NCBI RefSeq assembly: GCF_954871325.1
Contig: NC_088776.1
Span: forward strand, 29,808,508-29,872,507
Source: Gordionus sp. m RMFG-2023
Taxonomy: Eukaryota > Nematomorpha > Gordioida > Chordodea > Parachordodidae
Direction of reading: 5' to 3'
DNA length: 64,000 bases
Shown here piece by piece: positions 1 through 11,200 of this stretch. The notes under the pieces are model-generated. The model saw nothing but the letters and a program-made list of their open reading frames with translations, was not told the DNA's origin and searched no databases. Position numbers and translations under genes: made by a program. The first letter of the stretch is position 1; each line of letters starts with the position of its first letter.

Positions 1-1172
1 GGAGATCCGGTTGTATCCTAATTCTCTAATATAAAAAGATATTTTCAATTAAAAAGTTATTTATAGACATAAATTTGATTTAACCTGAAAAGGGCGGAAT
101 AGGAGGAAACCTTTTTATTTTGTGATTTCTAAGTGTCCTCTTGATACTACCTTCATTCGGAAGTCTTTTTCTGGATTCGGGAGACAATTTAGACATTACT
201 TCTGCGTATATTTGGCAAGTATTTTGATTTATTTCTGAGGCTTTTCTTTTCATCGTGCTTATAGCATTTTCAATTTGATATTCATGTGGGTTTATAGGAT
301 GAATATGAGGCGTATTTTCCATTGTATAGTCATTTTCATTGTAATATTTCAATATAACTGGCATTTTTCAGCATTATATAATGTACATTTGTATCTTTTA
401 AAATTTTTCGTAGTTTTATGATAATTGTAGGAATAGCCCTCATGAAAAATTTTAACTTGTTTATTTAACGGAAGAATAAACATAAAAAATTTATTAAAAT
501 TATCAAAAATGTTTAAAATAGTAAAAGAAAATTTTATAAAAAGTAATAAAAAAATTAAATGAAAATCGTTTGTTTCAAAATTACAAAGAATATACCACCC
601 ATATATATAAATTTATTTATTCTTGTGCATAACTTTCCTTTCAACGTTATAAATAATAATAATATCAGGGAACTAACTGGGATTAACTTTCAAATAAAAA
701 AAGTTTGTTAAGATTATAGTCCCTCCTGTGTTTTCTTTGATGAATTAAATATATTAAAAATTATAATATTTATAAAAATAAACAAATATTATTTAGAATA
801 AATAGTATATTTTTTGGTAGATTAATCTTTGAATTAAATAGGCTTTTGTTAATCAGTAATCAGTGATTAGGATCAATACTTTTTTTGAAAATTTATAATC
901 AGATACAATTTTTAAAACAATAGTATTAAACATAAAAAATTTCCATTATGTTATTTTTGTCCGGGATTCAAACTGATATAAACGAACGGAACAAAATAGT
1001 GTCATAATATTCATTTTAATGACACATACATTAAAACCTTAGTGGCGTGTTAGAAATAACCCCCCCCCCCCGTAAATATAATGTGGTTTAATTACCTGTT
1101 TTCATAATATGAATATCTATTCAAGTCTAGATGAAAATTGGATTATGGAAATAGCCTTTCTCTTTCTAGAGA
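1..1172 (-). mobile_element. MULE (Mutator-like) DNA transposon, copy 1, cut by window start
   Basis: This segment is an inverted copy of roughly 42750-44122, which encodes a FLYWCH-type MULE transposase further along. Shared landmarks are the coding piece at 80-364, the intron next to it (1-79) and a 5' region that includes a poly-C tract at 1060-1070. Similarity fades near 1172. The catalytic part of the transposase would lie before base 1, so only the 5' third is visible. I could not define a terminal repeat or target duplication. Confidence 0.75.
80..364 (-). pseudogene. MULE transposase, N-terminal exon
   Basis: A 94-codon open stretch, nearly identical to the exon at 43759-44040. It carries the segment that precedes the catalytic domain in FLYWCH-associated MULE transposases: a basic region, then LPNEGSIKRTLRNHK (near residues 69-83) and a proline-rich FPPIPP. 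In this family a conserved block of the form LP-x-SL-x-KT-(I/L)-R leads into the DDE domain. The next exon is outside the window. In the second copy an in-frame TAG lies just after the intron, and the same TAG can be read here at bases 18-20, so both copies may descend from one already defective or differently spliced source. Function is inferred by family only. Confidence 0.65.
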
Positions 1173-1430
1173 TAAATTTGCTTTCACATTTTTCTTTTGA
1201 ATTTTAAATTGTAAAACCTCTTTCATAATTTTCATATATTTCTATAAAAATCTATCGTCACAAATCTATACTTATTATGCTATCTACTAAATTATAAAAT
1301 ATAAAAGCTACCAACCGATTTATCAATTCTCATTTAAAGATTGCCCCTTTGGAATTAAAAAAGAAATACTCTCAACGTTGAGAAAATACTAACTTAATTT
1401 TTTAGAAATATTTTCGTTATTTTAGTGGCG

Positions 1431-1578
1431 GGATTATTTTAAAAAAATTATTGGGAGAATTTTTTCCGGTTTTTATATATTCCCCAGGGGATTTTTTTAC
1501 AGGGAATTATTTTCCTGGGGAATTTTTTTCCGGTGAATTATCTTCGGGGATTTTTTTTCCAGGGTATTATTTTCCGCT
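1431..1578. repeat. GGGGAATTTTTTTCC-type minisatellite, short array
   Basis: About 150 bases of degenerate 15-30 base units built from GGGGAA, a T-run and CC. The same repeat makes a 1.1-kb array at 45835-46945. The units are strand-asymmetric (G and T rich). Confidence 0.8.
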
Positions 1579-2088
1579 TACTTTGATCTTTATTTAACAT
1601 TTATGAAGAACCTACATAAATATCCAACGGTAAGAACAATAAATAGCCCTTAGCAAACATTGAAACAATAGATTCCTCACAGGTCAGTGAAAAAATGAGG
1701 AGAGACCTTTCATCAAAATTAATAAACACTGCCAAATAGACACTAGGCTTGACAAAGGGAGGCAACAAATCAGCCCTATATAAAATATGGTACAAATCCA
1801 AAAAGCCAGATGACAGGCAAATTATAAAAAATTCAAGAGAATAGCTACAAAGGTGGTGGCTATGGCATACGATGACATGATGAAGAACTACATACCAAAG
1901 AAGGGCAAAATAAAATAAACCTTAAAGCACTAGGAGGTGATTGAATACATTTCCTAACAAATTTGTACAATAATATACTTGGAAATGAAGATATTCCTCA
2001 AAAATAGAGGCAGAGCTATCTATCTAGCTCCTATCTTCAAAAATAAAGGGAATGGATACAATTGTCAAAATTACAGGGGACAGGATAT
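1579..2088 (+). pseudogene. RTE-like LINE reverse transcriptase, 5' fragment
   Basis: Reading the plus strand across frames gives a degraded match to the region before and at the start of a non-LTR reverse transcriptase. The clearest part is at 1990-2078, where APIFKNKGNG and NCQNYRG correspond to the PIYKKGD...C-NYRGI block that opens the RT domain in RTE and related LINEs. A preceding stretch (FLTNLYNNIL, 1951-1980) fits the helix before it. Stops and frameshifts are frequent, so it is dead. The downstream part resumes at 7004 after the fold-back element; roughly 100 residues of the RT core are missing between the halves, so a deletion accompanied or preceded the insertion. Confidence 0.6.
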
Positions 2089-2097
2089 GCATATGGG

Positions 2098-3690
2098 AGG
2101 TATGACAAAACACTGCGCTGCTAAACTGCGTTCTTAAAATGCCTTGCAAAAAAGCATTTAATTATAATCAATCATAATTTAATTATATAATATCTTTAAA
2201 AAAAAATTTTCAAAAACATTTTTTTTATTTTACATAAATCAATTTTTAATTAAGTAAAAAATTGATATTAAATATCATATAATTTAAAATTCTATTTTTA
2301 TTTAATATTATTGGTAAAAAAATTTATTTACTAGCTTATTACATCTTAAATTTTATTTTTCAATTACAAAATTAAACAAATTTATATCCATAAGAGGGCG
2401 TTAAATGCATAAATATGAAAATATATTCTTAGGAAACCAGAATAAATATTGGATAGCGCTTTTTTTGTATTTGGGTGTAAATACATGTGAAAAACCTAAA
2501 AAATTTTTAAAAAATAGAGGTTTCTTTGAAATTTAATTAATGAGTAGGTTTAGAATCGAAAAAAAGTAGAAGATTTGTATGGCACATATTGCTGGCGTTA
2601 TTAATCAAAATCTCTTCATTTTTGGTTTATACGTGTATATTTAGGTGTTAAACATTATCCTAAAAAATATTTTGAAAATATTATGATATGACCGAATGCC
2701 GAGCTCAAAACCTACCACTTACTAAATATTCGATAGACCAAATTTAGTATTAATATTATTTGGAAAATGATTATTTTTGGTTTATTTATCTATATATACG
2801 TGTAAATCATTATCCCAAAAAATATTTTAAATATCGTGATTTGACAGATAACCGATTTGAAACCGGCCTAATGACTAAATACTGCGTTGCTGGCGCTCTC
2901 CTTGGAAAATTCTTCATTTTTGGTTTATAAGTTAACAATAAGGTGTTAAGCATTATCCTAAATAATTTTTTGAAAATATTAAGATTTGACCGAATATTTG
3001 AAACCGAAATACTGCGTTGCTGGCGCTCTCCATGGAAAATCCTTCATTTTTGGTTTATAAGTGAACAATAAGGTGTTAAGCATTATCCTAAATAATTTTT
3101 TGAAAATATTAGGATTTGACCGAATGGCGAGCTCAAAACCGACCACTTACTATATATTCGATCTACCAAATTTGGTAGTAATATTATTTGGAAAATGTTC
3201 ATTTTTGGTTAATTTATCTATAAATACGTGCAAATCATTATCCCAAAAAATATTTTAAAAATATCGTGATTTGAACCGTCAACCGATTTGAAACCTAAAT
3301 ACAGCGTTGCTGGCGCTCTCCACGGAAAATTCTTCAATTTTGGTTTAATAGTGAACAATAACGTGTTAAGCATTATCCTAATTAATATTTTGAAAATATT
3401 ATGATTTGACCGAATGGCGCAAAACCGACCACTTACTAAATATTCGATCGACCAAATTTGATAGTAATATTATTTGGAAAATGTTCATTTTTGGTTAATT
3501 TATCTAAAAATACGTGCAAATCATTATCCCAAAAAATATTTTAATAATATCGTGATTTGACTGAAACCGATTTGAAACCGAAATACTGCATTGCTGGTGT
3601 TATCCATGGAATCTTCATTTTTGGTTTATACGTGTCCATTAACGTGGTTTATGATTTGACCAAATGCCGAGCTCAAAGCCGACCACATCA
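2098..3690 (+). repeat. Left inverted arm of the fold-back element
   Basis: The outer 480 bases are single-copy within the arm and match 6430-6994 inverted. Inside are about 290-bp units, each holding CGTTGCTGGCGCTCTCC (seen near 2884, 3010, 3304 and a variant near 3589), GAGCTCAAAACCGACCAC and two ATTTTTGGTTTA-type segments. Each unit itself looks like two related half-units. Confidence 0.8.
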
Positions 3691-5114
3691 TTTCTTTTGT
3701 CTTACTTTTTTAGATTTTCTTTTATCTTGTTTCATCTCGATTCTTTCTTCATACATTTTTCTTCTCTCTTCCTTTTTGCTACTTTTTATATCTTCTCTCA
3801 TCTTTTTCTTTCTAATCATACCAGTTTATCAATGATTTATAGATAAAGATTCCAGCAATTTATTATACTCGAAATAGAAAACAATAAAATAAAATATTTG
3901 ATATTTGCGAATAGATATTTATAAAATAATAGCATTATTTAAAGATTATCTATTACATGAACATTATGTGCAAAGTTTAAAAGCTTTAGAACCTAGAGAC
4001 TGCAACTGAATATGATAGTGGTAAGCATGGCCAGAACTTCTAAGCCCATCACTATGAAATTCTCGAGAGGGTATAAATTCTAGCCAATATGCCTTCTTAG
4101 TATCGAGTTACTTATGATAAAAATAAATGTAAATTAGAATCCCGATACTTAAAATACTGAATTTCTTCTCTCGTTTTGATTTTTATTAATCTCTAGTGAA
4201 AAGGTCGATCTTCAAATAATTTGATTATCCATGTAAGAATTCAATCATATATTTTTCAAAGATATGCTCTACGTAATTATAGATTCAGAGCATTGCAAAA
4301 CGTCCTTCCTTTTATTTTGAAATCCATTTAACTTTAGCGACAAACTTTATAAAATTTAATGACAATAATTAAATTTTGATTTATTTAAATCTTTATTATT
4401 TTTATAAAAATTGGAGAAAGCATCTTTGTATATTTTATAATTTTAATCTTTTATTTACTAATTAAACACGATGTTACGTTTATAAAAAATATTTGCTTGA
4501 AAGGAATAACATAGCTATATCCAAAATATAAGAGAAGCTAAAAAATACATTAAAAATACAAAAAGTATTTATTAAAGAGAGACTAAATATAATTTATATA
4601 TATACAATATTGTTTGTATTTGTTATATAGTCCTTTGTTTTCGAACAGAAACTATTTAAATTCCTCTTAAGCGTGAGTTTCTTGCAAATAAGGCTTTTAA
4701 ATAAAAATTTAGTTGAAAAGTTTATCTTTATGGATGAAAACAAGAATTTTTATACCAATTTTAATATTTTATAAATCGATCACACCCTCTCACTCATTGT
4801 TAGATAGACTTGATAATATATATTATATTTTTTAAATTTTCTCAAGCTACTTGATAATCGTTTCTATAATATTATACAAGATATCCATGTCCTGAGTCAA
4901 ATGCCCCGGTCCTAAGATCTTATTAAATTAAACATTGACCTTGCCAATTTACAAGAATGGATTTAATAAATATCAATTCAATAACTGGAAAATCATATAA
5001 TAGAGGGTTTAAAATTTTTTTCGGATCATATTTTCAAAATTTATAAAATTACAAAGAAAATTTTTCATAGTAATGAAATATACAAATTTACAGGCCGAGG
5101 TCATAAAATGTTGT
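3691..5114. other. Loop of the fold-back element, no gene seen
   Basis: AT-rich sequence between the two arms. It contains a T/C-rich tract at 3690-3835 but no protein similarity that I recognise, and no terminal repeats of a further insertion. Confidence 0.6.
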
Positions 5115-6994
5115 TATCGGTCAAATCATGATATTTTTAAAATATTTTTTGGGATAATGTTTTACACGTATATATAGATATAAAAAAAAATTAACATTTT
5201 TCAATTAATATTACTACCAAATTTGGTCGATAATAATTTAATAAGTGGTCGGTTTTGAGCTCGGAATTCGGTCAAATCATAATATTTTCAAAATATTCTT
5301 TGGGATAATGCTTAACATTGTTCACTTGTAAACCAAAAATGAAGAATTTTCTATGGAGAGCGCCAGTAACACAGTATTTCGGTTTCAAATCGGTTATCGG
5401 TCAAATCACGATATTTTTAAAATATTTTTTGAGATACACGTATATATAGATAAATAAACCAAAAATGAACATTTTACAAATAATATTACTACCAAATTTG
5501 GTCGATAATAATTTAATGAGTGGTCGGTTTTGAGCTCGGAATTCGGTCAAATCATAATATTTTCAAAATATTTTTTGGGATAATGCTTAACACCTTATTG
5601 TTCACTTGTAAACCAAAAATGAAGAATTTTCTATGGAGAGCGCCAGCAACACAGTATTTCGGTTTCAAATCGGTAATCGGTCAAATCACGATATTTTTAA
5701 AATATTTTTTGAGATAATGATTTACACGTATATATAGATAAATAAACCAAAAATGAACATTTTACAAATAATATTATTACCAAATTTGGTAGATCGAATA
5801 TTTAGTAAGTGGTCGGTATTGAGCTCGCCATTCGGTCAAATCTTTATATTTTCAAAAAATTATTTAGAATAATGCTTAACACCTTATTGTTCACCTATAA
5901 ACCAAAAATGAAGAATTTTCCATGGAGAGCGCCAGCAACGCAGTATTTCGGTTTCAAATCGGTTATCGGTCAAATCAAGGTATTTTTACAATATTTTTTG
6001 GGATAATGATTTGCATGTATATATAGATAAATTAACCAAAAATGAACATTTTCCAAATAATATAACTACCAAATTTTTAAATATTTAGTAAGTGGTCGGT
6101 TTTGAGCTCGCCATTCGGCCAAATCTTAAAATTTTCAAAAAATTATTTAGGATAATGCTTAGCACTTTATTTTTCACTTAATAACCAAAAATGAAGAATT
6201 TTCCATGGAGAGCGCCAGCAACGCAGTATTTAGTCATTAGGCCGGTTTCAATTCGGTTATCTGTCAAATCACGATATTTTTAAAATATTTTTTGGGATAA
6301 TGATTTATACCTATATATAGATAAATAAACCAAAAATGATTATTTTCCAAATAATTATACACAAAATTTGGTCTATCGAATATTTAGTAAGTGGTCGGTT
6401 TTGAGCTCGGCATTCGGTCAAATCATAATATTTTCAAAATATTTTTAAGGCTAATCAAAAATGAAAAGATTTTGATCAATAACGCCTGATATGTTCCTTA
6501 CAAACTTTCTACTGTTTTTCGATTCTAAACCTACTCATTAATTAAATGTCAAAGAAACCTCTATTTTTTAAAAATTTTTTAGGTTTTTCATATGAATTTA
6601 CACCCAAATACAAAAAAAGCGCTATCCAATATTTATTCTGGTTTCCTAAGAATATATTTTCATATTTATGCATTTATGCATTTAACGCCCTCTTATGGAT
6701 ATAAATTTGTTATATTTTGTAATTGAAAAATAAAATTTAAGTTGTAGTAAGCTAGTAAATATATTTTTTTTTCCTATAATATTAAGTATAAATAGAATTT
6801 TAAATTATTTGATATTTAATATCAATTTTTTACTTAATTAAAAATTGATTTATGTAAAATTAAAAAAATGTTTTTGAAATTTTTTTTTAAAAAGTTATTA
6901 TATAATCAAATTATGATTGATTATGATTAATTGCTCTCTAGCAAGGCATTTTATTAGCAACACAGTTTAGCAACCGCAGTATTTAGTCATACCC
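5115..6994 (-). repeat. Right inverted arm of the fold-back element
   Basis: Inverted counterpart of 2098-3690. The block GGAGAGCGCCAG recurs near 5354, 5633, 5925 and 6205, giving a period of about 280-290 bases. The short open frames at 5520-5717 and 5809-6006 are simply the repeat read through and are not genes. Confidence 0.8.
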
Positions 6995-7003
6995 GTATAT
7001 GGG

Positions 7004-7925
7004 CCATACAACAATGGTCCGTAGCACAATTGGTATTTCAACAGGCTTCACAATAACCGAGGTAGTTCATCAAGCGTCTGCTCTCAGCTCACTTCTCTTC
7101 ATAACAGTAATACCGTCTAAAAACAAACACTCCCTTGGAATATGATATTTGCAGAGGATATTGTGATACTTGTCGAATCCAAGGATGAAATGTAAGAAAG
7201 ATTTATGAGCTGGATAGATATCCTAGAAAAACAAGGACTAAAAGTAAATAGAGAAAAGACAGAATATATGGTGATAGGAGGAGATGAAACAGAGAGCATT
7301 GATATAAATGAATGGCAGATATCGGCAATTGAAAGCTGCAATAATTGGGCTCCACTATACAAACAAATGGCCCAATAGAGAAAGAGATAAAGTGTAAAAT
7401 TAATCATGGGTGGTTAAAGTGGATATCTTTATCTGGAGTGCAATTTGACAAAATAATCCCACACAAATTGAAGGAAAAATACAGTTCCATAGTACAACCA
7501 ACTATTCTACATAGTTCGGAAACATCCCAACCAAAGAATCAGACGAGAGAATTCTACAAACTATGGAGATGAGAATGCTGAGGATGATTGCTGGGGTAAC
7601 AAGAAAGGAAAGGTGCGAAGTACAAGAATACTAGGAAGCCTAAAGGAGTGCCCATTAAGACTAAGATAATGGTAAATAGACTTAGGTGGTATGGGTATAC
7701 AATGAGAAGGCCTATGAACTACATAGGAAATAAGGTTGAGAGTTCGGAAGTGATAGGTAAACGTAAAAAAGGAAGGCCAAAACTTCAATGAGGCCATAAA
7801 GTTTGAGCCAATATGAAGAAGTATAAATTAGATAAAAGAGATAGTATGAATAACATAAAGCGGAGAGAGATATTGAAGGAGCTTACCGCTGAAAAGGTGA
7901 AATCAAAAAGAGGGAAAAAAATCAT
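7004..7925 (+). pseudogene. RTE-like LINE reverse transcriptase, 3' fragment
   Basis: The plus strand in shifting frames reads as the second half of a non-LTR reverse transcriptase. VVHQASALSSLLF (about 7061-7099) corresponds to the GVHQGSALSPLLF motif. IFAEDIVILVESKDEM (7145-7192) is the YADD box region, with AED in place of ADD. GLKVNREKTEYMVIGG (7231-7278) is the KTE-x-M motif. The C-terminal tail EMRMLRMIAGVTRKERCE (about 7566-7619), MVNRLRWYG (7670-7696) and GKRKKGRPK (7759-7785) is typical of RTE/BovB-like tails. Many breaks make it inactive. It continues the fragment ending at 2088. Confidence 0.75.
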
Positions 7926-8246
7926 ATTATTTTTAATTAAAAACTACATTTTTAATCTATTACACCATCTAACGGATATATATTTATGATTTTTAAATTT
8001 ATAGGTGTTATATTTTCTATGTATTATATCTGTTCTATAAATATTATAAATTTATGGATTCTATATTCTATTTACTTAGATAATATTAATTTTTGAATAA
8101 ATAATTTATATAATATAAACCTTTTATTTATATTTTTAAAATAAATTGATAGGCTATAAAATAAAACTATCAATTATACTTATCTATTCTCAGTTTACCT
8201 GTCAATTCTCAGTTTAGTTACACCGTTTTTTAATTTTTTTGTTATA
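7926..8246. other. Upstream flank of SLC35F6, no feature recognised
   Basis: AT-rich sequence between the LINE tail and the SLC35F6 start codon. It presumably contains the promoter and 5' leader, but I see no unambiguous core promoter motif because TATA-like strings are everywhere. A short direct repeat (TCTCAGTTTA-CCTGTCAAT) lies at 8187-8217. Confidence 0.4.
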
Positions 8247-11200
8247 ATGGTTTGGTCGTATTATGGTATTATTATTGGTTTTATTATGGTTATTTCAGGA
8301 TCTATTAACACACTTTCCACCAAGTTAATTTGTCTTATATTTTCTAGATTATTTTATAATATACCAAGATGGGCGGATATTACTATATCGCCAGGCTATT
8401 CCTCTAAGCCTCATTTGTTTAATCACCCATTAATCCAAGTAAAATACATCCTGCTTCAAAAAATGATTATTTTTTAAGACTGCTGGTATGTTTTTTGGTG
8501 AAATTTTATGCCTAATAGCATTTAAGATTGTTAATTGTATTAAACTAAGGCATAATAATGAGAACTTACCTTTATTAGAATTAAACCAAAGGGACTTGAA
8601 TTCTTTTTCACCATTTATTTTTTTCCCTCCATGCTTATGTGACATGATTGCTACATCACTAATGTATTTTGCATTAGTTCTTACATATGCCTCTAGCTTT
8701 CAAATGCTTAGAGGTAATTGTTTAAATTTAACTGAAAATTTTTTATTACATATGATAGGTGCAGTAATTATTTTCACTGGTCTGATGTCAGTGACATTTC
8801 TAAATTCTTATTTATCTCCTATTAAATGGTTTGGAATCTTCATCATAATTGCTGGATTAACCCTTGTTGGATTATCAGATTTATTATTTGTAGATAATAA
8901 TCAATCTTTCAACATAGGTTACAAACCTTTTGACAGAAATGGAGTTATTGCTGGTAAAATTGATATCATGAATATTAACTTAAACTAAAATATTTCCTTT
9001 ACTTGTATGCATATTTTTTTATAATTTAATTCAACAATTCCAAATCTTATTCAGTTTTTTTTCTAGATATGATTTGCAAATTTTGTAAAAAAAATAAAGA
9101 AGTAATACACAACTAATACATTTAAAAAAAATTTTACAAAGAAAATTTATCATGACTTTCTTCTTTTAGATATGTGTTAATGATAATAATAGAAACAATT
9201 ATATATAACTTAGTTTTAACTTGATTAACAAGAAATTGATTTTGCTATCTTTATAACTATTAAGTATAGTTGGGTAATTTTATATTTTTAGTGCCAATTC
9301 TGAGTACTATCACTTTAGCCTAGGGATTTTTCTTAAAAATATAACAGCTCAAATTTGAAAGAAATTAAATAAATTAAAACACCTTAATGCCAAAAAATTT
9401 TCTCTAGTATGTACTGTAGATTAAGCCAAATTAGCTGACATTTAGCCCAACCACTATTTTGTTAAAATATAATAAAGTTTTCAAAATATGTTTTTACTTA
9501 CAAAATTTTATAACTCCCCCTTCCTAATAAAGATGATAGATTGATAATTTATTTTTTATAACACTCAGTATCATAAATAATGTGAGGTAAATTTAAAAAT
9601 AAAGAACAATTAAGCTAAATGTACTTATATAAATAACACTTAAAATAGTAAAAACTTCTGAGTAGTGCTGTGAACATTTTTAAAAAAAATCGAACGCGTT
9701 CAACGTTCATTGACAAAAATCAAACGCGTTCACGTTCAAGATCACTTTCCAAAAAAAGAACGCGTTTCAGGTTCATGAACCGTTCAAAATTATGATAAAT
9801 TTTTTTTTAAATTTTCTAATATAAATAAATGTCTTATATTTATTAACACAATATTAGCCATGTTAAAAAATAATATAGTTTTATTTTGATAATATAATTA
9901 TGAATTCAAAATAATATATAAAATAAAAAGATATTTTTATTTATAAAAAATTTTTCTTATTAATTTTTAATAACAATATTTTTCAAAATTTTTATCTGAT
10001 AGACAAGAACGCTTGGCAGTTAATACAGCATTAGCTTTACGCGCTCAAGGGTAGATGAGGTGATTGAGGTATTATAATTAATAAATAATTTTTTTAACAT
10101 GGGGATATTAAAAACATTTATTGTTTTGTTATTTACTTCAAACAATTGAGATAAGTTTTCCTTCTCCAATCCATTCTCTACTTTCTCGACAATAAAAACG
10201 ATATCTCGATTATCAGTTCTTGCATTATCATTTCTAGGGTTTTCAAAGCATTTTTTTCAATAACGCTAAAGTTTATTTCTAATAGGTTCGTTCTGTGGAA
10301 GTTTTATCCATGGCCATTGAAGCTTGAATAATGGATGTATAATTGCAGAAAGAAATTGATCTTCATATATATGTTCAAATCTTTAAAAAAAATAAAATCC
10401 ATGTAATTAATTGAGAGTGATAGGTTTAATACCTTTTAATAATCCCATATAATATAGCTTCTATCAATGGTTGACCATATTTGAGGCCACTAATTTTTTT
10501 TAATTTTATAATAACTATCGTTAATGTTGTGATCATATATCCCAAATGCATTTTTTTTCAAATTTAATCATTTTACTTAGTTATATTATATTATATAAAA
10601 TAAATAATTAATATTAAAATCAAATGTTGTTTTAATTGGAACCTGAAGATTTTGACAATATAATACTTTTTAGTCACATTTTACACTTGGTAAGCATTGA
10701 ATTAGGTCATTCAATATAGGATGTTACTGTAAAACATATCATATTTGGTCATGGTAATAATAATTTATCTGATTTTGGATTTTCAGAATCAGATGATGGA
10801 TTAAATAATAATATTCATGCTTATGCTAATCTATTAAAATATAAAAATAATATTCAAATTAATAAGCTATGTGTTAAAAAAATTGAAATGTGAAAATGAA
10901 ATACGCAGCCGATTAAAAAATATAAATAATACTTTTTTTAACCCTTTCGCGCCCGAAATATTTCCCGTGAACAAAAAATTTTTCTTCTTCTAAAACTGAG
11001 TTAAACAAGACACAAATAACACATTTTCAACATTTTTTATTTAAAAACTGTATATATAGATTTATGAAATGTTACCAATTATCATCATTGGGATATTCAT
11101 ATGTAAAGAAATATACAATTTATTTTGAATGATAAAAAATAAAACAATTGCGATTTTATTTAAACATAAAGATATTTTACATTTTATACATTCAAATCTT

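Larger units (their letters stand above)
2098..6994. mobile_element. 4.9-kb fold-back DNA element with tandem-repeat arms and 9-bp target duplication
   Basis: The ends are inverted copies: AGGTATGACAAAACACTGCG on the left and the complement of GGGTATGACTAAATACTGCG on the right. They are flanked by GCATATGGG (2089-2097) and GTATATGGG (6995-7003), a 9-bp duplication with one mismatch. The arms (about 1.6 and 1.9 kb) are built from about 290-bp tandem units and enclose a 1.4-kb loop with no recognisable transposase. Nine-base duplications fit Mutator-like elements and Drosophila FB elements. It is non-autonomous and sits inside the LINE remnant. Confidence 0.8.

Noticed and set aside
5520-6006. 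Two similar 65-codon frames in the fold-back element
   Set aside because: Adjacent copies of the 290-bp repeat unit produce them. No start context or similarity supports a gene.
8430-8645. 71-codon minus-strand frame over SLC35F6 exon 3
   Set aside because: It is the antisense shadow of a well supported coding exon.
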